From GCA-2733415 sp965178635 (lineage in GTDB: Bacteria > Bacteroidota > Bacteroidia > Flavobacteriales > Flavobacteriaceae), in NCBI GenBank assembly GCA_965178635.1, contig CBCXVT010000030.1:186001-250000 (forward strand): a stretch of DNA of 64,000 nt. The letters are read 5' to 3'. The notes below the pieces were generated by a model. It ran no database searches. It saw nothing but the letters and a program-made list of their open reading frames with translations, and had not been told where the DNA came from. The translations under genes and the position numbers were made by a program. Of the stretch, positions 8,341-17,317 are shown one piece after another (position 1 is the first letter of the stretch; each line of letters opens with the position of its first letter).

Positions 8341-9165
8341 TTAGAGTTGAATTTCTACTATAGCGCCATTAGAAAAAGTTAATGTGGCATCGTTATCACA
8401 AGTTCCATTACCATAATCTCCAGTGAATATCAATCCGTTGTAATTAAAATCGATTGTGCCGCTTACAAAATACCAACAAGTTAATTCACGTCTCAAATTT
8501 GTAATGATATTAGCACTGTATGTGTTTCCGTTATCAAAAGTTGTGCTCCAATTTCCAGAGACCAAAAATACATCATCAGTCCAATCTAATAACGTGTCGC
8601 TACCTTCAATCCATTCTCTAAGAATTGTCCCGGTGCGCTCACCTACCAATCCACTTGGCCATGTAATTGTAAAATCTACATGAATCGTTGATTGAGGGTT
8701 TCCATTTGTATTAGATCTAATATGATCGATAATATCACTTCCTTCAACTTCAATGTTGTTAAATGTAAAATCTATTAAAGTGTATGTGATTGTTTTAGTG
8801 TCTGCTAAGATGTCACCAATATAAGTGTATAAAATTTTACCTGTTATTGCATTTCCGTTTGGCATCACACAAGCCGTCGTTCCAAAATCAAATTCAACAG
8901 AATGATTGGTGCCGTCTGAAGTGTAAGTTCTTGTGACACAATCTGGGAGATAAGGTTGATTGATGTTCGTGATATTTTTATTAGCACTATCTTCTTCGTA
9001 ATCTTTTGTGATAATTGAATTGACTTCCTCTGCTATTTTATTTGCTTCTTCAGATTTTGAGAATTCTTGAGGGTTGTAATTTCCTGCTGTTGGAATAATG
9101 GTTTTATTATCCTCACAACTTATAAGAGTAATTACTGTGATTAAGCTTAAAACTATATTTTTCAT
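8341..9165 (-). CDS. Lipoprotein of unknown function
   Basis: Protein of 274 residues with a lipoprotein signal: hydrophobic LSLITVITLIS followed by Cys17 (LISCEDN). The mature part begins with a low-complexity, Asn/Glu-rich region, then a beta-rich domain full of Thr, Gly and Asp with repeated hydrophobic-polar alternation (GKILYTYIGD, VHVDFTITWPSGL-like strands, GTIDFNYNGLIFTGDYGNGTCD). Paired Cys residues are spread in the mature part. No enzyme motif or named family is recognised. It is a single-gene unit with its own terminator. Such lipoproteins are common in the envelope of flavobacteria. Confidence 0.75.
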   Translation of the reverse strand: MKNIVLSLITVITLISCEDNKTIIPTAGNYNPQEFSKSEEANKIAEEVNSIITKDYEEDSANKNITNINQPYLPDCVTRTYTSDGTNHSVEFDFGTTACVMPNGNAITGKILYTYIGDILADTKTITYTLIDFTFNNIEVEGSDIIDHIRSNTNGNPQSTIHVDFTITWPSGLVGERTGTILREWIEGSDTLLDWTDDVFLVSGNWSTTFDNGNTYSANIITNLRRELTCWYFVSGTIDFNYNGLIFTGDYGNGTCDNDATLTFSNGAIVEIQL

Positions 9166-9231
9166 ATCATTAGGTGTTTACACATGTGCCTTATTTAACA
9201 CAAGCGATGTTAATATATTATTTTATATAAC

Positions 9232-9267
9232 AAAAAAAGCGCCACAATTGTATGTGACGCTTTTTTT
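9232..9267. terminator. Terminator of pnp
   Basis: AAAAAAAGCGCCACA and TGTGACGCTTTTTTT form a stem with one mismatch around ATTGTA. A-runs and T-runs flank both sides, so it can work in both directions; it lies 22 bases past the pnp stop. Confidence 0.85.
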
Positions 9268-9288
9268 ATGAATTATTTAGATTAAAAA

Positions 9289-11451
9289 CTATGCTTCTTT
9301 TTTTGGAGCAGGTTTTTTGTCTTCTCTTGGAGGTCTTGGTAATAAAGCCTTTTTAGAAACTTTTTCTTTTCTAGTTTTAGGGTCTCTACCAAAATATTTT
9401 ACATCAAATACATCTCCCATGTTAACAACGTCAGATACGTTTTCTGTACGAGACCATGCTAATTCACTTACGTGTAATAACACTTCGTTTCCTGGGGCTT
9501 CCATGTATTCAACAACAGCACCAAAGTCAAGCATTTTAATAACTTTTACTTCGTAAACACTACCAACTTTCGGCTTAAATAATAAAGCATCTATTTTTGC
9601 CATAACAGCATCGATACCTGTACTCCCTACACCTAATATTTCAACGATACCTTCTTCAGTTACAGGATCTTCGTTAATAACGATAGTAGTCTCTGTTTCT
9701 TTTTGCATCTCTTGAATTACTTTTCCACCAGGTCCAATTAAAGCACCAATGAATTCGTTAGGAATACGTCTTGTAATCATAGTAGGCGCGTGTTCCTTAA
9801 CTTCATCGTTTGGAGCTTCAATAGTGTCGGTTAATTTCCCTAAGATGTGTAAACGACCGTCACGAGCTTGCGCTAATGCAGATTCTAATACATCATATGA
9901 TAATCCTTTTACTTTAATATCCATTTGGCATGCAGTGATACCTTCTGAAGTTCCAGTAACTTTAAAATCCATATCTCCTAAGTGATCTTCATCTCCTAAA
10001 ATATCAGATAATACAGCAAATTTACCAGTATCTGCATCAGAAATTAAGCCCATTGCAATACCAGAAACTGGTCTTGTCATTTTAACACCTGCATCCATCA
10101 ATGCCATTGTACCAGCACAAACAGTTGCCATAGAAGACGAACCGTTAGATTCTAATACTTCAGATACTACTCTTACTGTGTACGGGCAATCATCAGGAAT
10201 CATTCCTTTTAATCCACGTTGTGCTAAGTTACCATGACCAACTTCTCTACGAGATGTTCCTCTTAATGGTCTAGCTTCACCTGTACAGAAAGGAGGGAAG
10301 TTATAATGTAAATAGAAATTTTCCTCACCTTCATAAGATGGCATATCTATTTTATTTGCATCTCTTGATGTTCCTAAAGTAACAGTTGCTAATGCTTGAG
10401 TTTCTCCACGTGTAAATATAGAAGATCCGTGTGTTGATGGTAAATAATCTACCTCACACCAGATTGGTCTAATTTCATCAGTCTTACGACCATCTAAACG
10501 TAAACCTTCATCTAAAGTTAAGTTTCTAATTGCTGCTTTTTCAGCTTTAGCGTAATATTTAGAAATTAAATCTCCTAAATCAGCTAATTCTTCTTCAGAA
10601 AAAGTAGCTTTAATTCCATCTTTAATTTCAGAAAAAGCCATACCGCGTTCTTTTTTAGATGAACCGGCTTTTGCAATAGCATATACTTTGTCATATGCCA
10701 TATCATAAACTTTCTTCTCTAAATCTGCATCTTCTCTTTCTCCTTCATATTCTCTAGTTTCTTTCTTTCCGAAAGCTTCAGCTAAACGTACTTGAGCGGC
10801 ACATTGAACTTTAATAGATTCATGAGCAAACTTAATAGCATTTGCCATTTCTTCTTCAGAGATTTCATCCATTTCACCTTCAACCATCATTACAGAATCG
10901 GCAGAAGCTCCAATCATCATATCGATGTCAGATTCAGCTAATTGTGCTCTGTTAGGGTTGATTACGAATTCTCCATTTACTCTTGCAACACGTGCTTCAG
11001 AAATTGGACATTCAAATGGGAAATCAGATAATTGAATAGCTGCTGATGCTGCTAAACCTGCTAATGCATCTGGCATAACGTCTTCGTCATGAGACATTAA
11101 TTGGATCATTACCTGTACTTCTGAATGGTAGTCTTTTGGGAATAATGGACGTAAAACACGGTCTACTAAACGCATTGTTAAAATTTCACCGTCACTTGGT
11201 CTAGCTTCTCTTTTAAAGAAACCACCTGGGTAACGACCTGCTGCAGCAAATTTTTCTCTATAATCTACTGTTAATGGTAAAAAGTCTACTGTTCCTGCTT
11301 TGTAGCTAGAAACTACAGTACATAAAAGCATTGCTTTTCCCATTTGTACAACAACCGAACCATGCGCTTGTTTTGCTAATTTTCCGGTTTCGATAGAAAT
11401 TTCTCTTCCATCTCCTAGGTCAATGACCTCTCTAAAAACTTTTGGAATCAT
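9289..11451 (-). CDS. pnp: Polynucleotide phosphorylase
   Basis: 3'-5' exoribonuclease using phosphate, central to mRNA turnover; forms a trimer. At 720 residues it is full length: two RNase PH domains (about 1-230 and 330-560) joined by a helical linker, then a KH domain (near 565-625, with GALIGPGGKVIQEM) and an S1 domain (near 630-700, VYEVKVIKMLDFGAVVEY). Active-site stretches FFKREARPSDGEIL and TGTSEGITACQMDIK are present. It ends in a Lys/Pro/Ala tail. It lies downstream of rpsO on the same strand, the classic rpsO-pnp order, but a terminator separates them, so pnp probably has its own promoter. Confidence 0.98.
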   Translation of the reverse strand: MIPKVFREVIDLGDGREISIETGKLAKQAHGSVVVQMGKAMLLCTVVSSYKAGTVDFLPLTVDYREKFAAAGRYPGGFFKREARPSDGEILTMRLVDRVLRPLFPKDYHSEVQVMIQLMSHDEDVMPDALAGLAASAAIQLSDFPFECPISEARVARVNGEFVINPNRAQLAESDIDMMIGASADSVMMVEGEMDEISEEEMANAIKFAHESIKVQCAAQVRLAEAFGKKETREYEGEREDADLEKKVYDMAYDKVYAIAKAGSSKKERGMAFSEIKDGIKATFSEEELADLGDLISKYYAKAEKAAIRNLTLDEGLRLDGRKTDEIRPIWCEVDYLPSTHGSSIFTRGETQALATVTLGTSRDANKIDMPSYEGEENFYLHYNFPPFCTGEARPLRGTSRREVGHGNLAQRGLKGMIPDDCPYTVRVVSEVLESNGSSSMATVCAGTMALMDAGVKMTRPVSGIAMGLISDADTGKFAVLSDILGDEDHLGDMDFKVTGTSEGITACQMDIKVKGLSYDVLESALAQARDGRLHILGKLTDTIEAPNDEVKEHAPTMITRRIPNEFIGALIGPGGKVIQEMQKETETTIVINEDPVTEEGIVEILGVGSTGIDAVMAKIDALLFKPKVGSVYEVKVIKMLDFGAVVEYMEAPGNEVLLHVSELAWSRTENVSDVVNMGDVFDVKYFGRDPKTRKEKVSKKALLPRPPREDKKPAPKKEA

Positions 11452-11475
11452 AATTTTTTTTAATTCTTAATTAAA

Positions 11476-11524
11476 CATTGGTTGTTGTGTTGTTGTAGTA
11501 GTTGTAGTCCAATGAAAAACTATA
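11476..11524 (-). promoter_or_regulatory. Leader of pnp: hairpin with CAA-repeat loop
   Basis: In the pnp mRNA, CATTGG pairs with CCAATG around a 37-base loop made almost only of A and C with ACAAC and CAA repeats. A candidate -7 element, TAGTTTTG on the minus strand, is at 11549-11556, so the structure would be in the 5' untranslated region. Bacterial pnp leaders are often autoregulatory; that role here is inference. Confidence 0.4.
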
Positions 11525-11580
11525 GTTTTCGCTTCTTTATTATGTATTCAAAACTAAATTAGTGGTTTAGTCTTAAATGA

Positions 11581-11610
11581 AAAAGAGAGGCGTAAAGCCT
11601 CTCTTTTTTG
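11581..11610 (-). terminator. Terminator of rpsO
   Basis: AAAAAGAGAGGC (11581-11592) pairs with GCCTCTCTTTTTT (11598-11610) around GTAAA. Strong, symmetric stem 1 base past the rpsO stop. It separates rpsO from pnp. Confidence 0.9.
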
Positions 11611-11611
11611 A

Positions 11612-11881
11612 TTATTTTCTTAATCCTAATTCTTTAACAATAGCACGATATCTTAAGACATCTTTTTTAGTTAAGTAATCAAGTAGGCTTCTTCTTTTTC
11701 CTACTAACATTACTAAGGCGCGCTCAGTGTTATAATCTTTACGATTCTTTTTTAAGTGCTCAGTTAAGTGGTTGATTCTTTCTGTGAATAAAGCGATTTG
11801 CCCTTCTGCAGAACCAGTGTTTTTTGCATCACCTCCGTGTTTCGCGAAAAGTTCAGCTTTAGCTTCTTTAGTTAATAACAT
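11612..11881 (-). CDS. rpsO: Ribosomal protein S15 (uS15)
   Basis: Small-subunit protein that binds 16S rRNA helices 20-22 and nucleates assembly of the platform. Full length at 89 residues. Conserved stretches are HGGDAKNTGSAEGQIALFTERI and NHLTEHLKKNRKDYNTER, then LVGKRRSLLDYLTKKD, all diagnostic of S15. Upstream is a well-spaced promoter (11938-11967) and downstream a strong terminator, so it is a single-gene unit. Confidence 0.98.
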   Translation of the reverse strand: MLLTKEAKAELFAKHGGDAKNTGSAEGQIALFTERINHLTEHLKKNRKDYNTERALVMLVGKRRSLLDYLTKKDVLRYRAIVKELGLRK

Positions 11882-11937
11882 GCTAATATTTATTTAAATG
11901 ATTGTTATGTAATTGACATGATTTTCATATCAAGCAG

Positions 11938-11967
11938 CAAATATACAATATAAATGCTAATTGACAA
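11938..11967 (-). promoter_or_regulatory. Promoter of rpsO
   Basis: On the minus strand, TTG (CAA at 11965-11967), 19-base spacer, then TATATTTG (11938-11945). Both elements match the Bacteroidota housekeeping promoter pattern. Confidence 0.65.
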
Positions 11968-11979
11968 TGAAAAAGATAG

Positions 11980-12837
11980 TTATGCTCTTATTTTATTATT
12001 CCCAATTAAATCTAAATATAAATTTAATTTGTCTTTCAATTCTGCCCTTGGTGTAATGAAGTCTAAAAAGCCTTTGTCTAAAACAAATTCAGCAGTTTGA
12101 AATCCATCAGGTAATTCTTTTCCAGTAGTATCTTTAACAATTCTTGGTCCGGCAAAAGCAATTAATGCACCTGGCTCAGAAATGTTAATGTCACCTAACA
12201 TAGCAAATGAAGCTGTTGTTCCACCAGTTGTTGGATCAGTACATAAAGAAACGTATGGAATTTTAGCTTCAGCTAACTGTGCTAATTTAGATGAAGTTTT
12301 TGCTAATTGCATTAGTGATAATGCTGCCTCCATCATACGCGCTCCACCAGATTTAGAGATGATTAAAAACGGAATGTTGTTTTTTAAAGAATAGTCAGCA
12401 GCACGAGCAATTTTTTCTCCAACTACAGACCCCATTGACCCTCCAATAAAAGCGAAGTCCATACAAGCAATAACTAAATCTTTTCCTTTAGATTTTCCTA
12501 CAGCAGTTCTTACAGCGTCCTTTAAGTTTGTTTTCTTTTTAGCTTCTTTTAAACGATCTGTATACTTTTTCTTGTCCTCAAATTTTAAAGGATCTTTTGA
12601 AGTTAAGTTTTCGTTTAATTCAGTGTATTTGTTATCGTCAAAAAGAATTTCAAAATACTCATTACTTCCAACTCTTACGTGATACCCATCCTCTGGACTT
12701 ACATAAAAATTATTTGCTAATTCTTCTGCGTCAACAATTTTACCAGTAGGAGATTTATACCACAAGCCTTTTGGAGTGTCTTTTTTCTCGTCCGTTGATG
12801 TTTGAATTCCTTTTTCTGTTCTTTTAAACCAACCCAT
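11980..12837 (-). CDS. accD: Acetyl-CoA carboxylase carboxyltransferase subunit beta (no zinc ribbon)
   Basis: Beta subunit of the carboxyltransferase that moves CO2 from biotin to acetyl-CoA, making malonyl-CoA for fatty-acid synthesis. The crotonase-like core is complete: DFAFIGGSMGSVVGEKI, SGGARMMEAALSLMQL and CTDPTTGGTTASFAML. Length 285 residues is usual. The N-terminal segment that forms a four-Cys zinc ribbon in E. coli AccD is recognisable (WYKSPTG ... YVSPEDGYHVRV), but all four metal positions are non-Cys: Ser29, Gly32, Ser47 and Asp50. So the fold is kept without zinc. It follows the aldolase gene on the same strand (37-base gap), probably co-transcribed. Confidence 0.95.
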   Translation of the reverse strand: MGWFKRTEKGIQTSTDEKKDTPKGLWYKSPTGKIVDAEELANNFYVSPEDGYHVRVGSNEYFEILFDDNKYTELNENLTSKDPLKFEDKKKYTDRLKEAKKKTNLKDAVRTAVGKSKGKDLVIACMDFAFIGGSMGSVVGEKIARAADYSLKNNIPFLIISKSGGARMMEAALSLMQLAKTSSKLAQLAEAKIPYVSLCTDPTTGGTTASFAMLGDINISEPGALIAFAGPRIVKDTTGKELPDGFQTAEFVLDKGFLDFITPRAELKDKLNLYLDLIGNNKIRA

Positions 12838-12874
12838 AATTTTTTTATTGCTATGTGAAACTGTTATAAACAGT

Positions 12875-13942
12875 TTATAATGTATTGATGTTATTTAGAT
12901 CTTCAAATGATTTTGTTAATCGAGCTACAAAAGTTTTTTCACCTTCTCTAAGCCATTTTCTTGGATCGTAATATTTTTTATTTGGTAATTCTTCCCCTTC
13001 CGGGTTTCCAATTTGAGTTTTAATATAATCTTGTTTGTCTAAGATATAATCTCTTACACCTTCAGTAAATGCGAACTGCATATCTGTGTCTAAGTTCATT
13101 TTAATTACTCCGTAACCAATAGATTCTCTAATTTCCTCAACTGTTGATCCAGACCCACCGTGAAACACAAAGTTTATAGGGTTAGCTTCAGTGTCGAATT
13201 TCTTTTGAATGTATTCTTGAGAATTCTTTAAGATTTTTGGTGTTAAAACGACATTTCCTGGTTTGTATACACCATGAACGTTTCCGAATGCTGCAGCAAT
13301 TGTGAATTGGTCACTAACTTTCATTAGTTCTTCATAGGCATATGCTACTTCTTCTGGTTGTGTGTATAATTTCGACACATCTACATCTGAGTTGTCTACA
13401 CCATCCTCTTCACCACCAGTGATTCCTAATTCTATTTCTAACGTCATACCTATTTTACTCATGCGTTCAAGATATGTTTTACAAATTTCAATATTTTCTT
13501 CAATTGGCTCTTCTGATAAATCTATCATGTGAGAGCTATAAAGAGATTTTCCAGTTTCTAAAAAATGTTTTTCAGAAGCATCAAGTAAGCCATCAATCCA
13601 AGGTAATAATTTTTTTGCAGCATGATCTGTATGTAAAATAACTGGTACACCGTAAGCTTCTGCTAATAAATGAATGTGTTTGGCTCCCGCAACAGCACCT
13701 AAGATAGCTGCTTTTTCGTCTGCATTTGATAATCCTTTCCCGGCGTTGAATTGTGCACCACCGTTAGAAAATTGAATGATTACTGGAGAGTTAACTTTGG
13801 CTGCGGTTTCCATAACAGCATTAACACTGTCTGATCCTACTACATTTACTGCAGGTAAAGCAAACCCTTTTTCTTTAGCATAGCTGAAAATTGCTTGTAC
13901 TTCTTTTCCTGTAGCAACTCCTGGTTTAATATTATGGTTCAT
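12875..13942 (-). CDS. fbaA: Class II fructose-bisphosphate aldolase
   Basis: Zinc-dependent aldolase of glycolysis and gluconeogenesis, cleaving fructose 1,6-bisphosphate. 355 residues, class IIA type. Catalytic Asp106 and zinc ligand His107 lie in VILHTDHAAK; ELGITGGEEDGVDNS carries the family loop, and FHGGSGSTVEEI supplies another zinc ligand and phosphate-binding Gly/Ser. It begins with an A/C-rich leader (ACACACAACTAA). A candidate -7 element lies 30 bases upstream and accD is next downstream. Confidence 0.97.
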   Translation of the reverse strand: MNHNIKPGVATGKEVQAIFSYAKEKGFALPAVNVVGSDSVNAVMETAAKVNSPVIIQFSNGGAQFNAGKGLSNADEKAAILGAVAGAKHIHLLAEAYGVPVILHTDHAAKKLLPWIDGLLDASEKHFLETGKSLYSSHMIDLSEEPIEENIEICKTYLERMSKIGMTLEIELGITGGEEDGVDNSDVDVSKLYTQPEEVAYAYEELMKVSDQFTIAAAFGNVHGVYKPGNVVLTPKILKNSQEYIQKKFDTEANPINFVFHGGSGSTVEEIRESIGYGVIKMNLDTDMQFAFTEGVRDYILDKQDYIKTQIGNPEGEELPNKKYYDPRKWLREGEKTFVARLTKSFEDLNNINTL

Positions 13943-13972
13943 TTAGTTGTGTGTTTCTTAAAAAATAGACTA

Positions 13973-13980
13973 CAAATGTA
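13973..13980 (-). promoter_or_regulatory. Candidate -7 promoter element for fbaA-accD
   Basis: Minus strand reads TACATTTG, 30 bases before the fbaA start; same octamer as before rpe. No TTG at proper distance is evident. Confidence 0.4.
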
Positions 13981-13995
13981 ATAAATTCACAAGTG

Positions 13996-16536
13996 TTAAA
14001 AAGGATAATTTATACCAAAATTATAAACAGCATTTTTGAAGTTATAATTTTTGAACCACTTTTTGTTTTCAAGGTATGGTTCATAGGTTTTAAATCCGAT
14101 ATCAAAGCGCAATATAAAAAAACTAAAATCATAACGAAACCCAATTCCTGACCCAATTGCTAATTCGTTTAAGTCTTTTAATGAGTCGAAGGTAAATGCA
14201 GGATCTTCTTCATTGTCAAAGATGTTCCAGATGTTACCAACATCAACAAACAAAGCACCTTTTAAATCGCCAAAAAAAGTGTAACGTAACTCAGCGTTTA
14301 ATGCAATTTTCATGTTTGCTTCGTTAAACTCGTTAATTCCACCACTACTTCCAGGACCTAAACTATATGCATCCCACCCACGGTTGTCATTACTTCCTCC
14401 TCCAAAAAAACTTCTTGAAAAAGGAACAGATTTTGAATTTCCATATGGAATTGCTAATCCAAAAAAACTTCTTACTGTAAAGATGTTATTGTTTGATAAA
14501 TCCCAGTATTTAATAAGGTCTAACTCAGTTTTTACATACTGTGAATAAGCAACATTGAATAGTTCATAGCGGTCATCACTGTTCTTTTGTAGTCCTAAAG
14601 CGCTAGAGAGTGTAGAGAGTGTGTTTCCTGCTAATTCAAGTTTTGCTCCAAACCTTGAAAATTGATTGTCATTCAGGTTTTTTCTTGTGTTTTTTACAAA
14701 AGAATAACTGGTTGTAAGAATTAAATTATTTTCAGTTAAACGCTCACGCCTTTCTTCAATGTTTCTAATTTCTTTTTTATCACTATCAGAAATTAGTGCG
14801 TCAACAGTTGGAGTTAAATTTCCGTTTATGACGTCATCTATAAACTGATTAGCGCCATTTGGAACGCCTAATCCGGTTGTTGTATACGTTGAGTTTAATG
14901 CAATAGTATTTAAGCTGTTAAAAGAATTTGAATAAATGTTGAAGTATTTATCAGGGTTTAAGTTTCTAACGAATTGCGCATTGAATAAATCTAACCTGTT
15001 GGTAATTGACTTTGATGAGTACCACCCATAATTTAAGACTCCGGTAAACGTAGTTTTGTCTAGCCCAATATTTGTTTGAGTACTAGCTCCTAAACTAATT
15101 CGTGTTGTGGGAGACATTACTTTTGGAATTAATTTGGAGGTGTTTATAGGAAAGAAGATTCTTGGAAAAGACAATTTTAAATCAGCCCCAAATTCTCTAA
15201 CGTCAAAAAATTGATCTTCTCTATCTGCGGCGTCTTTTGATGCTCCAATCGATCCTCTAAACGCTAACTCTAAATTCTCAGCACCTCTAAATACATTTCT
15301 TGCTAGAATAGATGTACTAAGAGATAACCCGACGTTCTGGATGTTGTTATGTAAAGCGTCGAGACTATATTCTAGCTCAAATTTTTTCAATGGAGTTAAT
15401 AAAATATTCGCCATTAAGCTTGTTCCGGTAGAATCTCTGTCATCAACAATGTATTTGATGTTAGGGTACTTAAACGCCTTTAAGTTGTTTAATTGATTTA
15501 AGGTTAAAGCTTTGTCACTATCTTTATAAACCGTATTAGGTTTGATGAAAATAACATCAGATAACGCTTTTGGTTTGTATCTTAATTTATCAAAACTATA
15601 AAAATGATGTTTATTAAATGTTGTTGAGTCAGTTATGGTTTTACCAATGTTTTTATACTTGTAGTCTGTAAACACATTTACCTCACTAATTTTAAACACT
15701 TTATAAGGCTCATTAAATGTGCTGTCATGATCTTTTACTTTTTTGTCTTCAATAAATAGTTCAACCCAATCAGTTTTTTTAATAGAATCGTAAGCGTTTT
15801 CAAAGTAGATACTTTCTTTCTCAAAAGTATATAATCCAGAATTTCGCATTATTGAAGTAATACGTTCACGCTCATTAATTAAATGTTGGTCTCTGTATTG
15901 TGTGTTTAATTTTATAGTAGAATTTTTCTTATGGAGGTTGTAAATAGAGTCTACAGATTTTGAATCTATTTTAGTTGTTATAGAGTCTATGATATACGGT
16001 TCTCCAGTTTCAATAGCGTAATTAACTTGCCCGCGATGCCTATTGTTATGGTCAATAGTGTGTTCAGTGTTCACATCTCGCCATCCATTTTGTTGGTAAT
16101 ATTTTTCAATATTTTCTTTACTAGATGTTATTTTTGATGAATCAATTATAGCTGGTGGTTCTCCAGATTTTTTTAACCAATTATTAATACCTCTATACGA
16201 ACGTTGTAGTTTAATTGTTTGTTTTTCTGACAAGAAATTATGCAAATGTTGTTCTCTCTTTGGTTTTTCTTTAAGCCATTTTGTAAAAGAAGAATCAGGG
16301 TGTTTGTCAGCAAAATTATATATTGCTAAGCGAAGTGGGTACCTTAAGAATTTGCTATTTGGTTTTAATCTGATTAGCTCTTCAATAGTTTCATCGTAAT
16401 TTTTATCTTCATTTACTGTAATATTGTTTTCAGTAAGAAGGTATTCTTCCTCTTCTAAATTTTTTGTAACACTACATGAGATAAAAACTTGAGTTATTAT
16501 CAGAATAATTGATATTTTTGCAAAATAGTGTTTCAA
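13996..16536 (-). CDS. TamL-like BamA/TamA-family outer-membrane lipoprotein
   Basis: Outer-membrane assembly protein of the Omp85 superfamily, 846 residues. The signal ends in a lipobox (VFISC, Cys21), which marks the Bacteroidota TamL variant, a lipid-anchored relative of TamA that works with TamB to insert outer-membrane proteins. POTRA-type repeats fill about residues 25-400 (for example the ENIEKYYQQNGW segment). The C-terminal half is a 16-strand barrel with the family marks VPFSRSFFGGGSNDNRGW and GPGSSGG, ending in a beta strand with terminal Phe. It diverges from a methyltransferase gene; no TamB gene is in the window. Confidence 0.88.
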   Translation of the reverse strand: MKHYFAKISIILIITQVFISCSVTKNLEEEEYLLTENNITVNEDKNYDETIEELIRLKPNSKFLRYPLRLAIYNFADKHPDSSFTKWLKEKPKREQHLHNFLSEKQTIKLQRSYRGINNWLKKSGEPPAIIDSSKITSSKENIEKYYQQNGWRDVNTEHTIDHNNRHRGQVNYAIETGEPYIIDSITTKIDSKSVDSIYNLHKKNSTIKLNTQYRDQHLINERERITSIMRNSGLYTFEKESIYFENAYDSIKKTDWVELFIEDKKVKDHDSTFNEPYKVFKISEVNVFTDYKYKNIGKTITDSTTFNKHHFYSFDKLRYKPKALSDVIFIKPNTVYKDSDKALTLNQLNNLKAFKYPNIKYIVDDRDSTGTSLMANILLTPLKKFELEYSLDALHNNIQNVGLSLSTSILARNVFRGAENLELAFRGSIGASKDAADREDQFFDVREFGADLKLSFPRIFFPINTSKLIPKVMSPTTRISLGASTQTNIGLDKTTFTGVLNYGWYSSKSITNRLDLFNAQFVRNLNPDKYFNIYSNSFNSLNTIALNSTYTTTGLGVPNGANQFIDDVINGNLTPTVDALISDSDKKEIRNIEERRERLTENNLILTTSYSFVKNTRKNLNDNQFSRFGAKLELAGNTLSTLSSALGLQKNSDDRYELFNVAYSQYVKTELDLIKYWDLSNNNIFTVRSFFGLAIPYGNSKSVPFSRSFFGGGSNDNRGWDAYSLGPGSSGGINEFNEANMKIALNAELRYTFFGDLKGALFVDVGNIWNIFDNEEDPAFTFDSLKDLNELAIGSGIGFRYDFSFFILRFDIGFKTYEPYLENKKWFKNYNFKNAVYNFGINYPF
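16489..16520 (+). promoter_or_regulatory. Promoter of SpoU methyltransferase gene, inside tamL start
   Basis: TTG (16489-16491), 21-base spacer, TATTTTTG (16513-16520). It lies within the first codons of the divergent tamL-like gene. Confidence 0.55.
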
Positions 16537-16558
16537 TAGAAATAGTTGAAATTAAATT

Positions 16559-16587
16559 CAAAAATACATTATTTGAATGTTAAGCAA
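16559..16587 (-). promoter_or_regulatory. Promoter of tamL-like gene
   Basis: Minus strand: TTG (CAA at 16585-16587), 18-base spacer, TATTTTTG (CAAAAATA at 16559-16566). It overlaps the start of the divergent methyltransferase gene, so the two 5' ends should overlap by some 30 bases. Confidence 0.55.
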
Positions 16588-17317
16588 AAGCAGAATCACA
16601 TTAATAACGAGTTTAAAGCAAAAAAAGTACCGTACACAACATAAATTGTTTGTGGTAGAAGGGATTAAGACGATTAAGGAGTTTTTAAATTCGTCATATG
16701 ATTTAGAGTATTTGTATACAACAACACTGTTTAATGATGTGCCTGAAAGTGTGCAAACACTAGTTTCTGAAGCAGACTTAAAAAAAGTAAGTTTTTTAAA
16801 AAACACCAATTCAGCTTTAGCAGTTTTTAAAATGCAGGGCAATACCCTAATTGATGAGTCTAAATTAATCGTTGCTTTAGATAATGTTAGGGATCCGGGT
16901 AATTTAGGAACTATAATTAGATTATGTGATTGGTTTGGTATTTCTGATTTAATTTGTAATTCAGAAACTGTAGATTGTTATAATCCTAAAGTTGTGCAAG
17001 CAACTATGGGTTCATTGACTCGTGTGAATATCACATATACTAACCTAGAAAACTATTTGTCGGATAAAAAAAACTTATCGGTTTATGGGACTTTTATGGA
17101 TGGAAATAATCTTTATTCAACTAATTCTGTTGTAGAAAACGGGATATTAGTTTTGGGTAATGAAGCCAACGGTATTTCAAAAGAAATTGAAAAATTGGTT
17201 ACAGAAAAAATCACGATTCCTAAATTTGGTGCTATTCAAAAAACAGAAAGTCTAAATGTAGCAATGGCAACTTCTATAGTGTTGAGTGAGTTTAAACGAA
17301 AAACTATTGTACAGTAA
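16577..17317 (+). CDS. TrmH/SpoU-family RNA 2'-O-methyltransferase
   Basis: SAM-dependent methyltransferase of the SPOUT superfamily acting on rRNA or tRNA ribose. 246 residues: an N-terminal RNA-binding domain (about 1-90, with KKYRTQHKLFVVEGIKTI) then the knotted catalytic domain with motif 1 DNVRDPGNLGTIIRLCDWFG, motif 2 LVLGNEANGIS, and motif 3 IPKFGAIQKTESLNVAMA. The target base cannot be told from sequence. Its end overlaps the convergent porT gene by 14 bases. Confidence 0.92.
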   Translation: MLSKSRITLITSLKQKKYRTQHKLFVVEGIKTIKEFLNSSYDLEYLYTTTLFNDVPESVQTLVSEADLKKVSFLKNTNSALAVFKMQGNTLIDESKLIVALDNVRDPGNLGTIIRLCDWFGISDLICNSETVDCYNPKVVQATMGSLTRVNITYTNLENYLSDKKNLSVYGTFMDGNNLYSTNSVVENGILVLGNEANGISKEIEKLVTEKITIPKFGAIQKTESLNVAMATSIVLSEFKRKTIVQ

